Assembly (NCBI RefSeq): GCF_022179405.1
Contig: NZ_BPQT01000005.1
Coordinates: forward strand, 1 to 64,000
DNA: 64,000 nt
Direction of reading: 5' to 3'
DNA from: Methylobacterium marchantiae
GTDB taxonomy: Bacteria; Pseudomonadota; Alphaproteobacteria; Rhizobiales; Beijerinckiaceae
A program made the translations under genes and the position numbers. Of the stretch, positions 27,412-39,132 are shown in pieces (within the stretch, counting starts at the first letter, position 1; the number at the start of each line of letters is the position of its first letter). The notes beneath the pieces were generated by a model. It was not told where the DNA came from. It saw only the letters and a program-made list of their open reading frames with translations, and made no database searches.

Positions 27412-27618
27412 TTGCCGCAGCCGCATTACTTCGTCCGCCGCAGTCGCATGGGCCGGTTCAACTTCACGCTCATCGGCGCCTACGGACGGATCACCGGCGT
27501 CGTCGTCATTCCGACGGAGAACAAGTCTCGCGAGGAGATCGAGGCGGCAGCTCATCAAAAGATCCGCGCCCTGGCCGATGAACTCGTGACCGTGATGGGG
27601 AAGGCCGCTTCGGCCTGA
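27412..27618 (+). CDS. small hypothetical protein
   Basis: This 68-residue protein is not one I recognise. TTG 27412 is supported by AAAGGAG 8 bases upstream; ATG 27448 is an alternative. It has a basic start (YFVRRSRMGRFNF), a central hydrophobic strand (GVVVIPTENKS) and a C-terminal helix with Glu/Ala. It is probably a small cytoplasmic alpha/beta protein. It lies between the Rieske and MBL-fold genes and could be co-transcribed with either. Confidence 0.6.
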   Translation: MPQPHYFVRRSRMGRFNFTLIGAYGRITGVVVIPTENKSREEIEAAAHQKIRALADELVTVMGKAASA

Positions 27619-27663
27619 AGGCCGCAGTCTTGATTGCGCGGCAGCCACCGCCATCTCGGAAAG

Positions 27664-28728
27664 ATGAAACGGCAAAGCCTTCTCGCAACCCTCTCTGCGG
27701 TCACGGTCATGACGCTCGGTGGTGTCGGCTACGCCGCTCACCGGCGCAGCAAGAGCCGAAACCCGTATTACACTGGTCCCGTCACCGAGAATTTCGACGG
27801 GCTCCAGTTCCACGGTGTCGATCAGCCGCCGGACAAGGCACTGGGCGACATGCTGCGCTGGAAGCGGGAAAAGTCCGGCATCCCGTGGCCGGCTTCGTTC
27901 CCCAGTCCCTTCACCGACACTCCGCCCGAGCGCGTGGACGGGATGCGGATCTCGTTCATCGGCCATGCGAGCTACCTGTTCCAAGTCGCCCGCCGCAACA
28001 TCCTGGTCGATCCGGTCTTTGCCCCCCGAGCCAGCCCGTTCTCGATGGCCGGTCCGAAGCGGGTGAATCCACCCGGCATCGCCTTCGACGATCTGCCGCC
28101 CATCGACGTCGTACTGATCACCCACAACCACTACGACCATCTCGACGGCCCGACGGTGTCGCGACTCTGGCAGGCGCATCAGCCTTTGATCGTGGCCCCC
28201 CTCGGCAACGACACCATCCTGCGGTCCTTCGACGACACGATGCATGTGGAGACGCGCGACTGGGGACAGTCGATCGATCTCGGCGGCGGGTTGGTCGTGC
28301 ACATGACGCCGGCCAATCATTGGTCGGCGCGGGGATTGAACGACAAGCGTATGGCGCTCTGGTGTTCCTACGTCCTCACGAGCCCGTCCGGTATCCACTA
28401 CCATTCCGGCGATACCGGTCTCGGCGATGGCGGGATATTCCGGCAGGCCCGCGACCGTTTCGGACCACCGCGCCTCGCGACGCTGCCGATCGGGGCCTAC
28501 GAGCCGCGCTGGTTCATGAAGGCCCAGCACATGAATCCGGCCGATGCCGTCATCGCCGCCAAACTGCTCGGGGCCGACCAGATGCTCGGCCACCATTGGG
28601 GCACGTTCCGCCTCACCGACGAGGGGATCGAGCAGCCGGCGGAGGCACTTCTGGCCGCTTGCGAGGCGGAGGGAATCGACCCGGCGCGCTTCGTCCCGCT
28701 GCGGCCGGGCCAAGTCTGGTCGGCCTGA
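27664..28728 (+). CDS. MBL-fold metal-dependent hydrolase (NAPE-PLD/UlaG-like)
   Basis: This protein of about 354 residues has an N-terminal signal or membrane segment (MKRQSLLATLSAVTVMTLGG). A metallo-beta-lactamase fold follows with the zinc motif THNHYDHLDG, the later HSGDTGLGD and a C-terminal HWGTF. The arrangement resembles the N-acyl-phosphatidylethanolamine phospholipase D branch of the superfamily. ATG 27664 after GGAAAG is preferred to TTG 27634. A role in membrane-lipid hydrolysis is possible but unproven. Confidence 0.83.
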   Translation: MKRQSLLATLSAVTVMTLGGVGYAAHRRSKSRNPYYTGPVTENFDGLQFHGVDQPPDKALGDMLRWKREKSGIPWPASFPSPFTDTPPERVDGMRISFIGHASYLFQVARRNILVDPVFAPRASPFSMAGPKRVNPPGIAFDDLPPIDVVLITHNHYDHLDGPTVSRLWQAHQPLIVAPLGNDTILRSFDDTMHVETRDWGQSIDLGGGLVVHMTPANHWSARGLNDKRMALWCSYVLTSPSGIHYHSGDTGLGDGGIFRQARDRFGPPRLATLPIGAYEPRWFMKAQHMNPADAVIAAKLLGADQMLGHHWGTFRLTDEGIEQPAEALLAACEAEGIDPARFVPLRPGQVWSA

Positions 28729-28794
28729 GCATCGGCTCGACGGGCTGATGCGATCCGAAACGTCGAGATCGGCGAGTTCGCGCAGCCGCTCCCG

Positions 28795-30108
28795 CTACAG
28801 GATGAACCGACTGAGATCGGCATTCGCCGCGAGGCTCTCGACCCTCTCGCGGACATAGGCCGCGTCGATCGGTACCGTCTCACCCGACCGGTCGGTTGCG
28901 GTGAAGGAGATCTCGTCGATCACCCGCTCCAGCACCGTCTGGAGTCGGCGTGCGCCGATATTCTCCACCGAGTTGTTCACGTCGACGGCCACACGAGCCA
29001 GCGCATCAACGGCATCGTCGGTGAAATCGAGAGTCACCCCCTTGGTCGCCATCAAAGCCACCGTCTGCTTCAGCAGGCTCGCCTCTGTAGTGGTGAGGAT
29101 CTGCTTGAAATCCTCGACGGTGAGCGGTTGCAGCTCCACGCGGATGGGGAGGCGGCCCTGCAGTTCCGGTAGAAGATCGGACGGTTTCGAGACGTGGAAG
29201 GCGCCGCTCGCGATGAACAGCACGTGGTCGGTCTTCACCGGACCGTGCTTCGTCGCCACCGTGGTTCCCTCGATGAGCGGCAGGAGATCGCGCTGGACAC
29301 CCTCCCGCGAGACATCGGCCGACGAGCGTCCCTCCTTGGCGCAGATCTTGTCGATCTCGTCGAGGAACACGATACCGTTGTTCTCGACCTCGCGGATCGC
29401 CTCCTGGGTAAGCGATTCGGTGTCGACGAGCTTGTCGGATTCCTCCGCGAGCAGGGGCGCGTAGGCCTCCCGCACAGTCATCCGCTTCGGCTTGCCCTTC
29501 TGGCCGCCGAGCGCCTTACCGAGCATGTCGCCGAGGTTGACCGCGCCCATGGAAGCACCTGGCATGCCTGGAATCTCGAACATCGGCAGGCCGCCGGACG
29601 AGCTGCCCGACAATTCGATCTCGACCTCCTTGTCGGCGAGCTCGCTGTTCCTCAGCTTCTTGCGGAAACTCTCGCGGGTTGCCTGGCCGGATGTCGGCCC
29701 GACGAGAGCGTCGAGGATGCGCGATTCGGCCGCTGCCTCCGCTTTCGCCTGGACCGAGCGGCGCTTCTCCTCGCGCTTCAGCCCGATGCCCACTTCCACG
29801 AGATCGCGGATGATCTGCTCCACGTCGCGGCCGACATAGCCGACCTCGGTGAACTTGGTCGCCTCGATCTTGAGGAACGGAGCACCGGCGAGCTTGGCGA
29901 GGCGGCGGGCGATCTCGGTCTTTCCGCAGCCCGTCGGACCGATCATCAGAATATTCTTAGGCGCCACCTCTTCGCGCAAGGGTCCGACCAGTTGCTGGCG
30001 GCGCCAGCGGTTGCGCAGAGCGATGGCAACCGCGCGCTTGGCATCGTGCTGGCCGACGATGAACCGGTCGAGTTCGGAAACGATTTCGCGGGGGGAGAAG
30101 GTTGTCAT
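28795..30108 (-). CDS. hslU: HslU, ATPase and unfoldase subunit of the HslVU protease
   Basis: This 437-residue AAA+ ATPase unfolds substrates and feeds them to HslV. The Walker [10 protein letters not shown] is near residues 54-62. The I-domain insertion and the Walker [10 protein letters not shown] follow, and the C-terminal tail that docks into HslV ends SRFIL. ATG 30108 has GGAG 4 bases upstream. Unlike the usual hslVU operon, a chemoreceptor gene and terminators separate it from hslV. Confidence 0.97.
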   Translation of the reverse strand: MTTFSPREIVSELDRFIVGQHDAKRAVAIALRNRWRRQQLVGPLREEVAPKNILMIGPTGCGKTEIARRLAKLAGAPFLKIEATKFTEVGYVGRDVEQIIRDLVEVGIGLKREEKRRSVQAKAEAAAESRILDALVGPTSGQATRESFRKKLRNSELADKEVEIELSGSSSGGLPMFEIPGMPGASMGAVNLGDMLGKALGGQKGKPKRMTVREAYAPLLAEESDKLVDTESLTQEAIREVENNGIVFLDEIDKICAKEGRSSADVSREGVQRDLLPLIEGTTVATKHGPVKTDHVLFIASGAFHVSKPSDLLPELQGRLPIRVELQPLTVEDFKQILTTTEASLLKQTVALMATKGVTLDFTDDAVDALARVAVDVNNSVENIGARRLQTVLERVIDEISFTATDRSGETVPIDAAYVRERVESLAANADLSRFIL

Positions 30109-30401
30109 CACGCTCCGGTCGGATGCGGCAGCTGCGCTGCCCGGGAGGAGGGGAGGGCGCTGATCCGGTCCGTGCGGGAACGATGCCAGCCGGCCCGAGA
30201 CCGTGGCGACGGACAGGGTACCGCGCTCGCGGGCACTGCTGCCCCATGCGGATCGCCGCCGGTTCGACCTGGAGCGGTGAGCCAGCGGCGATCATGGTCA
30301 GACAGGTACGAAGGTGAAGCCGGTCATGCACGCCTCCGATCTAAGCGTCGGCGGCTTCCCTTTCCAGATCCTTCTCCTCGCTTGATCCTCTTCACAAACG
30401 T

Positions 30402-32072
30402 TCAGGCGGCGCGAATGCCGCCGACGAAGCCTTCGACCTCGTGACCGAGGCTGGTCGACTGGCGCGTCAGCTGTTCGGCCGCAGCCAGAACCTGTGAGGC
30501 GCCGGCACCGGTCTGGACGGCGGCACTCTGCACGTCGGCGATGGTCTCGGTGACGGCCTGCGTGCCACGTGCCGCATCGCTGACGCTGCGGGCGATTTCC
30601 TGGGTCGCGACCTGCTGTTGCTCCACGGCTGCGGCGACGCCCATCGCGATCGTATGGACGCTCCCGATGGTCGATCCGATCTCCTCGATCGCGTCGACCG
30701 TGGCGCGGGTCGCATCCTGGATCATCGCGATCTGCGCCGTGATCTCGTCGGTCGCCTTAGCGGTCTGGGCCGCGAGACCCTTCACTTCGGCGGCGACGAC
30801 GGCGAAGCCGCGGCCCGCATCACCGGCGCGGGCAGCCTCGATCGTCGCGTTCAGCGCGAGCAGATTGGTCTGGCTCGCGATGCTGGAGATGAGTGCCACC
30901 ACGTCGCCGATACGCGCGGCACTATCGGCGAGGACCCGCACACGCTCCGACGTCCGATGGGCACTCTCCACGGCACCGGCCGCAGCGGCCGATGTCTGAG
31001 CCACCTGCGAGCCGATCTCGTTGGCCGTCGCCGCGAGTTCCTCCGTCGCGGCCGCGACGGCCTGGACGTTCATGGCCGTCTCATTGGCCGCATTCATCAC
31101 CGCGGTCGATTGCCGGTTGGTCTGGTCGGCGGTGGCGGCCATGGATCGGGCGGTGAGCTCCATTTCGGCGGCCGAACCCGACAGGGTATCGACGAGACTT
31201 CCGACGCTTCCCTGAAAACGGTCCGCCAGCGTGCTCATTTCGGCATGGCGGCGCCGGCTCGCGGACCCGGCCGCCTGCTCCTGTGTCACGCGCATTTCGG
31301 CCGCTTCCTTCATCGTTGCCGAGAAGACCTGCATGCTCGTCCAGATCTCGCCGATCTCGTCGCGCCGCGCCTTCATCTTCGGCAAGGTGAGGTCGCCCTC
31401 GGAGAGGCGACGGATCGCCTGGGACACGCTGGATAGCGGCTTTGCGATCTCTCGCGTTCCCACATAGCCACCGATCAGCAGGCATCCGAGCGTTCCGCCC
31501 ACGGCGAGGGCCAGGAGCAGGTTGAGGCGCTGCGCGTAGAGTTCGTCGGTCCAGCGATCGATCGCCTCGACCTCGGCCGTGCTGCTGGCGACGAGCCGCT
31601 CGATACTGTCCTGAAAGGCCTGGCGATTGGCGCGGTTGACCTCGTTGAAACCCTGATCAGCCGCCGCTCTCGGCGAAACCTCTGTGCCGAGACGAGCGGT
31701 TTCGGTACGCAGGGTCGTGAAGGCTGCCGCTTCGCCGACGACCTTGTCGAATAACGGGCGTTCGTTCGCTGGCACCCTCGGAGCCCAAGCGGCGAGGAGC
31801 GCATTCATCGCCTCGAGGTTCTTGCCGAGGCGGGTCGCGTATTTCACCGCGTCCTGCGTATCCTTGGCTGCGTAGATGCCGCGCGCCTCGACCACCACAC
31901 TGGTCACGATTCGATTCAGGTTGCTGGCGTCGAGGGCGCGTTGCGACGCGAGCTTGGCGTCGCTCAACGCGCCATTGAATGTCTGAAGCGATAGGATGCT
32001 GATCGCCGCGACGACGAGCGTCACCAGCGAACAAAGGCCCACGAAGCTAAGGATTTTCGCCCTGATACGCAT
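30402..32072 (-). CDS. methyl-accepting chemotaxis protein
   Basis: This 556-residue chemoreceptor has TM1 (about 8-30), a four-helix-bundle-type periplasmic sensor (about 31-185), TM2 (about 187-207), a HAMP domain (about 208-262) and a cytoplasmic signalling domain. The conserved hairpin tip ([21 protein letters not shown]) is intact except for the usual variation at the first residues. I see no CheR-binding pentapeptide at the C terminus. It lies between hslU and hslV. The ligand is unknown. Confidence 0.93.
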   Translation of the reverse strand: MRIRAKILSFVGLCSLVTLVVAAISILSLQTFNGALSDAKLASQRALDASNLNRIVTSVVVEARGIYAAKDTQDAVKYATRLGKNLEAMNALLAAWAPRVPANERPLFDKVVGEAAAFTTLRTETARLGTEVSPRAAADQGFNEVNRANRQAFQDSIERLVASSTAEVEAIDRWTDELYAQRLNLLLALAVGGTLGCLLIGGYVGTREIAKPLSSVSQAIRRLSEGDLTLPKMKARRDEIGEIWTSMQVFSATMKEAAEMRVTQEQAAGSASRRRHAEMSTLADRFQGSVGSLVDTLSGSAAEMELTARSMAATADQTNRQSTAVMNAANETAMNVQAVAAATEELAATANEIGSQVAQTSAAAAGAVESAHRTSERVRVLADSAARIGDVVALISSIASQTNLLALNATIEAARAGDAGRGFAVVAAEVKGLAAQTAKATDEITAQIAMIQDATRATVDAIEEIGSTIGSVHTIAMGVAAAVEQQQVATQEIARSVSDAARGTQAVTETIADVQSAAVQTGAGASQVLAAAEQLTRQSTSLGHEVEGFVGGIRAA

Positions 32073-32147
32073 TGTCGCCGACCCAATTCCCGCCGTTTCG
32101 GCGAGAAGTGATAGGCATCGATCTGCAAGTTTGCGTTAACAAGACAC

Positions 32148-32171
32148 AAAAATCGGCATTAAGATGCCGAT
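32148..32171 (-). terminator. intrinsic terminator after hslV
   Basis: ATCGGCAT and ATGCCGAT pair perfectly over 8 bases with a 4-base loop. On the minus strand they are followed by TTTTT. It lies just after the hslV stop and before the chemoreceptor gene, so hslV is probably transcribed alone. Confidence 0.85.
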
Positions 32172-32175
32172 GTTG

Positions 32176-32742
32176 CTATTCAGCCGTATCGAGTTGCTCG
32201 ATGACGAGGTTGCCGTTTGTGTAGACACAGATTTCCGCCGCGATGCCGAGTGCGCGGCGAACGATCGCTTCTGCATCATGCTCCCCGTCTTCCAGGGCGC
32301 GGGCCGCAGCCAGCGCGTAATTGCCGCCCGATCCGATCGCCATGACGCCGCCTTCCGGCTCGAGGACGTCGCCGGCTCCGGAGAGAAGAAGGCTGACGTC
32401 CTTGTCCGCCACGAGCATCATCGCCTCGAGGCGCCGCAGGTAGCGATCGGTGCGCCAATCCTTGGTGAGTTCGACACAGGCGCGGGTGAGCTGCCCGGGA
32501 TATTGTTCGAGCTTGGCCTCGAGCCGCTCGAACAGGGTGAAGGCATCGGCCGTGGCGCCGGCGAAGCCTCCAATGACGGAGCCCTTGGCGAGGCGGCGCA
32601 CTTTCCTGGCATTGCCCTTGACGATGGTCTGGCCGAGGCTGACCTGCCCGTCGCCGCCGATCACCACCCGTCCGCCCTTGCGGACCATGAGGATCGTCGT
32701 GGCATGCATGCGAGGCGGACCGTCGGCTTCGGGATGGGACAA
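32176..32742 (-). CDS. hslV: HslV, peptidase subunit of the HslVU protease
   Basis: This 188-residue proteasome-like Ntn-hydrolase has a short propeptide (about 14 residues) ending HA before the catalytic threonine of [10 protein letters not shown]. The active-site region GGDGQVSLG is intact. It forms the proteolytic core that works with HslU. The propeptide is longer than in E. coli, where only the initiator Met is removed, but N-terminal extensions are common in alphaproteobacteria. An intrinsic terminator follows. Confidence 0.96.
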   Translation of the reverse strand: MSHPEADGPPRMHATTILMVRKGGRVVIGGDGQVSLGQTIVKGNARKVRRLAKGSVIGGFAGATADAFTLFERLEAKLEQYPGQLTRACVELTKDWRTDRYLRRLEAMMLVADKDVSLLLSGAGDVLEPEGGVMAIGSGGNYALAAARALEDGEHDAEAIVRRALGIAAEICVYTNGNLVIEQLDTAE

Positions 32743-33023
32743 GACTGACTCGGTCTGATTCTGAAGGATGTCACGTAGTCGCTTGCCGTGCCCGCTCCAA
32801 GCACCCAGCTATTCGGGAAAGCGCCGAAAGGTCGGCAGCGTTTCGAAGTGGGAAAGCCACGCGGATGCCTCTGCGACCTGGATGCGGCAGGGGGGCACTG
32901 TGTGTCGGTTCGCCCTCGGCGGTGTCGTGGATCGAGCCGCAGCAGCGTGCGCTCGAAGCCATATCCGGTCCCCGCTTCGCTCGTGATCCATCTTGCGGAG
33001 CGCGGCGAGGAGGGTAAGTCCCG

Positions 33024-34142
33024 CTACATCACCACCGTGATCGCGCGGGCTGCACGGGTGAGACCCGTATAGAGCCAGCGCGCCCGATGCTCGCGAAACG
33101 CGAAGGATTCGTCGAAGAGGACGACGTTGTCCCATTGCGAGCCTTGCGCCTTGTGGACGGTCAGCGCGTAGCCGTAAGTGAATTCGTCGGTCTCGCGCTT
33201 CAGGAAGGCCGGGATCTCCTCTTCCGAGCCCGACATCACCGCACGCAGGACCTTGATGTCCGTGGGTCGCCGGCGCAGGGCCGGATCGTCCTCCGGAACC
33301 ACGTCGAGGCGGATCGTATCGGCGCGGGGTGCGGCGCGGAGGGCGTGGACCGTCCAGGTCGAGCCGTTGAGCAGTCCCTTGGTGCGGTCGTTGCGCAGGC
33401 AGACCAGCTTCTCGCCCACCGCCGGCATCGGGTCCGTGTGCCCGGCGAGTTCCCGGAGGCGATTGTTGTAGAGCCGCCGCGTCTTGTTCATTCCGACCAG
33501 GACCTGGTCGCATTCGAGCACGCTGGACGGATCGAGGGAGCGGCGCGAGACCACGCGGCTCTTGCCATACTCGCCGATACTGAGACGGCCGCCCTCGCGC
33601 ACGGTCATCGCCATGCGCACGATCGGATCGTCGGCAGCCTGGCGGTGGACCTCGGTGAGCATCACGTCAGGCTCGGCCTCGGTGAAAAAGCCGCCGCCCC
33701 GAACCGGCGGCAGCTGGGCGGGGTCGCCGAGGACGAGGACCGGCTTGTCGAATGAGAGAAGGTCGTTGCCGAGATCCGAATCGACCATCGAGCACTCGTC
33801 GATGATGACCAGTTCGGCCTTCGCCACCGGTCCGGCTCGGTTGAGGGTGAAGGCGGGTCCTCCCTCCTCGGTCTCCTTGGTGCGGTAGATCAGGCTGTGG
33901 ATCGTCGCGGCGTCATGGCAGCCCTTCGACCTCATCACGGAGGCCGCCTTTCCGGTGAAGGCGCCGAAGACCACGTTGCCCTCGACATCGTCGGCGATGC
34001 GGCGCGCGAGAGTGGTCTTGCCCGTGCCGGCGTAGCCGAACAGGCGGAACACTTGAGGCCCGCCTGCCTTGCGCCACTCGGCAATGGCTTTCAGAGCCGC
34101 GTCCTGTTGCGGCGCGAACCGGGTCGGAAGGTCATCGCTCAC
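33024..34142 (-). CDS. RecD-like superfamily 1 DNA helicase
   Basis: This 372-residue ATPase has the SF1 motifs in order: GYAGTGKTT (about 36-44), IIDECSMVD (Walker B), [10 protein letters not shown] (motif III) and the UvrD_C_2 motif [15 protein letters not shown] near the C terminus. It resembles a minimal Dda/RecD2-type 5'-3' helicase without extra N-terminal domains. GTG 34142 overlaps the hemF TGA as GTGA, indicating translational coupling; the frame continues upstream only as a hemF shadow. The function in repair or recombination is inferred. Confidence 0.87.
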   Translation of the reverse strand: MSDDLPTRFAPQQDAALKAIAEWRKAGGPQVFRLFGYAGTGKTTLARRIADDVEGNVVFGAFTGKAASVMRSKGCHDAATIHSLIYRTKETEEGGPAFTLNRAGPVAKAELVIIDECSMVDSDLGNDLLSFDKPVLVLGDPAQLPPVRGGGFFTEAEPDVMLTEVHRQAADDPIVRMAMTVREGGRLSIGEYGKSRVVSRRSLDPSSVLECDQVLVGMNKTRRLYNNRLRELAGHTDPMPAVGEKLVCLRNDRTKGLLNGSTWTVHALRAAPRADTIRLDVVPEDDPALRRRPTDIKVLRAVMSGSEEEIPAFLKRETDEFTYGYALTVHKAQGSQWDNVVLFDESFAFREHRARWLYTGLTRAARAITVVM

Positions 34143-35059
34143 GGCCAGCGCACGGTGGGCGGCAGCGAGGACAGGATCGAGGCGACATTGCCGCCGGTCT
34201 TCAGGCCGAAGATGGTGCCGCGGTCGTAGAGCAGGTTGAACTCCACATAGCGCCCGCGCCGGACCTGTTGCTCCAGCCGGTCGGCCTCGGTCCACGGCGT
34301 CGAGAGATTCGCGCGCACGATGGCCGGATAGGCGTCGAGGAAGGCGAGGCCGACATCCCTGGTGAAGGCGAGATCGGCCTTCGGATCGCCGGTCCAGTGA
34401 TAATCGTAGAAGATGCCGCCGATGCCGCGCGGCTCGTTGCGATGCTTGAGGAAGAAGTATTCCTCGCACCATGCCTTGTAGCGATCGTAATCCGCAGCCG
34501 GCGCATGGGCGTCGCAGGCCGCCTTCATGGCCGCGTGGAAGCGGAGCGTATCGGGATCATCTTGCGTCCGGCGCCGGTCGAGGACGGGGGTGAGGTCGGC
34601 CCCGCCGCCGAACCACGTCTTCGTCGTCGAGACGAAACGCGTGTTCATGTGCACCGTCGGCACGTTCGGGTTCCAGGGATGGACGATGAGAGAGATGCCG
34701 GTGGCGTAGAAGCGCGGGTCTTCCGCTGCTCCCGGCATCTGGGCCCGGAATTCCGGCGCGAACTCACCGAAGACCTGGGAGACGTGAACGCCCGCCTTCT
34801 CGAAGACCCGGCCGTGCAGCATCGCCATGGTGCCGCCGCCACCGGGCGTGCCGGAATGGTCGGTGCGCTGCCAGGGCGTCTTCACGAACCGCCCGGCCTC
34901 GGCCGGGGCATCGGGATGGAACGGCCCTTCGGTCTCCGCCTCAATCGCTTCGAGTTCCGCCACGATCCTGTCTCGCAGGGTCGCGAACCATGTCGTCACC
35001 TCGTCCTTGAGGGCGGCGAGTTCGGCGGCAGGCGGCGGCGGCGGAGTCGTGTCGGACAT
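34139..35059 (-). CDS. hemF: oxygen-dependent coproporphyrinogen III oxidase
   Basis: This 306-residue enzyme (start MSDTTPPP) decarboxylates coproporphyrinogen III to protoporphyrinogen IX with O2 in haem synthesis. Conserved blocks include [26 protein letters not shown] and [12 protein letters not shown], and the C terminus has [12 protein letters not shown]. It overlaps the downstream helicase start by 4 bases. The aerobic enzyme fits an obligately respiring organism with a bc1 complex. Confidence 0.96.
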   Translation of the reverse strand: MSDTTPPPPPAAELAALKDEVTTWFATLRDRIVAELEAIEAETEGPFHPDAPAEAGRFVKTPWQRTDHSGTPGGGGTMAMLHGRVFEKAGVHVSQVFGEFAPEFRAQMPGAAEDPRFYATGISLIVHPWNPNVPTVHMNTRFVSTTKTWFGGGADLTPVLDRRRTQDDPDTLRFHAAMKAACDAHAPAADYDRYKAWCEEYFFLKHRNEPRGIGGIFYDYHWTGDPKADLAFTRDVGLAFLDAYPAIVRANLSTPWTEADRLEQQVRRGRYVEFNLLYDRGTIFGLKTGGNVASILSSLPPTVRWP

Positions 35060-35111
35060 CGTCATGGGAGGGATGTCCCATCCCTCCCCGCCATCGTCAA
35101 TCGAGACCGCT

Positions 35112-35384
35112 TCAATCTTTGCCCACCGACATCAGAAGACGCTCGGTCTTCGCGTCCTCGATCCGGTTGACCATACGGCGGCCTTCGTGAACGTCGCGGA
35201 TGGTCTTGGTGGCGGTGATGCAGGACTGGACCAGCATGATCGTGCCCATGGCGAGGTAGCCCTTGATCCAGATGTCCATGGGCATGAACAGGATGCCGAG
35301 GCCCACCATCGCCGCCGATCCGATGAAGGATGCGTAGGTGAAAGTGACCCAGGCGCCGGAATGCTGCGTGGTCTCGTTGGTCAT
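35112..35384 (-). CDS. YiaA/YiaB-family two-helix inner-membrane protein
   Basis: This 90-residue protein contains two hydrophobic helices (about 13-33 and 40-60) in the YiaAB pattern ([20 protein letters not shown], then [16 protein letters not shown]). It has a charged C-terminal tail. ATG 35384 follows AAAGGACGACGACC. It lies 104 bases downstream of the pspA stop on the same strand, so a shared envelope-stress transcript is possible. The function is unknown. Confidence 0.85.
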   Translation of the reverse strand: MTNETTQHSGAWVTFTYASFIGSAAMVGLGILFMPMDIWIKGYLAMGTIMLVQSCITATKTIRDVHEGRRMVNRIEDAKTERLLMSVGKD

Positions 35385-35488
35385 GGTCGTCGTCCTTTGA
35401 ACGAGTAATGAGATCGAGAGAGAGAGCGAAGGAATTTTCTTCCCCATCCCGAAAGCCGTCATGCGGCTACGGGATGGGGTCGAAGGCT

Positions 35489-36169
35489 TCAGGCGGCGGC
35501 GGTTTCGGACTTGCGACGCAGGCGGTCGAGCACCGCGCCACCGCTCGGGCGCGTGCTCGGACCGAAGCCCTCGCGCTCCAGACGTTCGGCGATCGAGAGG
35601 CCGGGCTCGATCTCGGCCAGAGCCGCCTCGGTATCGGCAGCCTCGGCCTGAAGCGCCCGAAGACGGGTCAAGGTCGCCTCCGCCTCCTTCAACGTCGCCC
35701 GCTCGCTCGGGCCGGCATGGACGCCGAGTCGTCTTGCCGCCTCGGCCGCCGCGGCGATGCGGCGGCCGCGCTCCAGTTCGTTCTGACGGCGTGTCGCGTC
35801 GGCGACGACGGAGCGGATACGGACGACCTCACGGGCAAAGCGCAGGCGCGCCTCGCGGATCGCATCGCGCTCGGCTTCGAGTTCGGCGATGGCGTCAGCA
35901 GCCTCGACGGCGAGATCTTCGCGTCCGGCTGCCAGAGCCGCTAGAGCGCGCTCTTCGAGGTCGGCCGCGCGAGTCTCGACGGCGGCGAGGCGCCGCTCCT
36001 CGGCCTTATCGCCGGCGATCGCGGCCGCGAGCGCCAGGCGGCTGCGCTCCAGCGAGGTCCGCGTCTCCCTGATCTGCTGATCGAGGATGAGCAGGGCGTT
36101 TCGATCGATCAACTCTTCCTCGGCCTTGGCAGCGGCCCCGCGGGCGAGGAGTCGAAACAAGTTGAGCAT
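35489..36169 (-). CDS. PspA/IM30 family phage-shock-like protein
   Basis: This 226-residue, almost wholly helical protein with an amphipathic N-terminal helix (MLNLFRLLARGAAAKAEEEL) and long charged coiled coils matches PspA/IM30/Vipp1, which stabilise the inner membrane under stress. Adjacent ATGs at 36172 and 36169 follow GGAGG, and 36169 has the better spacing. No pspF, pspB or pspC is adjacent. Three copies of an ACA(G/T)CGTTCAA motif lie upstream, suggesting dedicated control. Confidence 0.88.
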   Translation of the reverse strand: MLNLFRLLARGAAAKAEEELIDRNALLILDQQIRETRTSLERSRLALAAAIAGDKAEERRLAAVETRAADLEERALAALAAGREDLAVEAADAIAELEAERDAIREARLRFAREVVRIRSVVADATRRQNELERGRRIAAAAEAARRLGVHAGPSERATLKEAEATLTRLRALQAEAADTEAALAEIEPGLSIAERLEREGFGPSTRPSGGAVLDRLRRKSETAAA

Positions 36170-36185
36170 CATTGGCCTCCGGTGT

Positions 36186-36258
36186 TTGAACGCTGTCCAC
36201 ACCGAAGGCATCGCTTGAATTTACACAGCGTTCAAGTGTTGAATTACACATCGTTCAA
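36186..36258 (-). promoter_or_regulatory. repeated operator-like motif upstream of pspA
   Basis: Two related units, TTGAATTTACACAGCG plus TTCAA (36215-36235) and TTGAATTACACATCG plus TTCAA (36239-36258), are spaced by 3 bases. Each starts TTGAA and ends TTCAA. The half-motif ACAGCGTTCAA recurs inverted at 36186-36196. They lie 17-89 bases upstream of the pspA start and look like a multi-copy regulator site. Confidence 0.6.
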
Positions 36259-36296
36259 AATTTGTTCTGCGACAGGCGATGTCGCGTCGGAAAGCC

Positions 36297-36590
36297 CTAC
36301 CGAGTGGTCCCGCCGTGGCCGCTGAACATCATCTCCGAATCGTCGGCGAAGGGCGTCAGCGCCTTGACCCGATCGAGCGACATCAGAACCATCATCTTCC
36401 CGTTCGCCAGCTTGACGACGTTGAACGATTTGCCCGTCTGGGTGTCGGTGGCGGTGGCGACATTGGCCGGCACCGTCTCGAAAGCCGACAGGGTATATTG
36501 ATCGGACCACGGCATGGGCGTCGCGGTCTGGGCGGCGGCGCCTCCAACGGCGGCGAAAAAAGCGATGGCTGCGAGGGCTGACTTGATCAT
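36297..36590 (-). CDS. small secreted hypothetical protein
   Basis: This 97-residue protein has a clear signal peptide (MIKSALAAIAFFAAVGGAAAQ). A mature part of about 76 residues has no cysteine and ends SGHGGTTR. The ATG at 36590 follows CAAGGAG; the frame extending to 36719 would add a basic region with cysteines and is rejected. I do not recognise the family. It lies between pspA and trmL on the same strand and may be periplasmic. Confidence 0.75.
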   Translation of the reverse strand: MIKSALAAIAFFAAVGGAAAQTATPMPWSDQYTLSAFETVPANVATATDTQTGKSFNVVKLANGKMMVLMSLDRVKALTPFADDSEMMFSGHGGTTR

Positions 36591-36715
36591 GGCGATGGCT
36601 CCTTGAGGTGAGACGAGGATGCGCGTCGGATCGAGACCACATCCGCAGCAGGTTTCGCCTCGCCAAACACGTCTGTTACGCTCCAGCCGCCGCGAGGGTG
36701 CCGAATGGCACGGAA

Positions 36716-37183
36716 TCACCTCGTCTGACGGAGGGCCTCACCGAGGATCATCGCGGCCGCCACGGCGATGTTCAGCGAGCGCATTCCCTCGCGGATGGGA
36801 ATGACGATCCTGGCATCCGCTGCCTCGTGCACGGATGCGGGAACTCCGGCCGATTCGCGCCCGAGCAGGATGCAATCGCCAGGGGCGAAGGCGAAGGTGG
36901 TGTAGGGCAGGGCGCCAGCGGTGGTGGCGAGGACGAGCCTCGTCCCGGTTTCGGCACGCCATTGAGAGAATGCGGCCCAGGAACGATGCCTCGTGATCGC
37001 CACATGGTCCAGGTAGTCGAGCCCCGATCGGCGCAGGTGCCGGTCCGACACATCGAACCCGGCCGGCTCGATGATATCGACGGCGACATCGAGGCAGGCC
37101 GCCATCCGCAGGATCGTCCCCGTATTCTGGGGAATATCGGGCTGGTAGAGGGCGAGGCGGAGAATCGGACGGGGCAGCTGCAT
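36716..37183 (-). CDS. trmL: tRNA (cytidine(34)-2'-O)-methyltransferase
   Basis: This 155-residue SPOUT methyltransferase methylates the wobble nucleotide of leucine tRNAs using SAM. It has the TrmL start LALYQPDIPQNTGTILR, the GRESAGVP motif and the C-terminal knot region IPIREGMRSLN with SLNIAVA. It lacks an RNA-binding extension, as in single-domain TrmL. ATG 37183 gives the conserved N terminus. It is divergent from the ABC exporter at 37264. Confidence 0.93.
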   Translation of the reverse strand: MQLPRPILRLALYQPDIPQNTGTILRMAACLDVAVDIIEPAGFDVSDRHLRRSGLDYLDHVAITRHRSWAAFSQWRAETGTRLVLATTAGALPYTTFAFAPGDCILLGRESAGVPASVHEAADARIVIPIREGMRSLNIAVAAAMILGEALRQTR

Positions 37184-37263
37184 TGCGTCTGCGGCATCGC
37201 CTCGCGGTTGGCAGCCCGTCAAGGCCGACTACCTGAAGCTGACCTCCAACACCGGACCAGACC

Positions 37264-39128
<1,865 letters not shown>

Positions 39129-39132
<4 letters not shown>

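Noticed and set aside
26236-28713. 825-codon minus-strand open frame
   Set aside because: It is a shadow of the Rieske, small hypothetical and MBL-fold genes. Its composition is low-complexity Arg/Gly/His-rich and no family signature appears.
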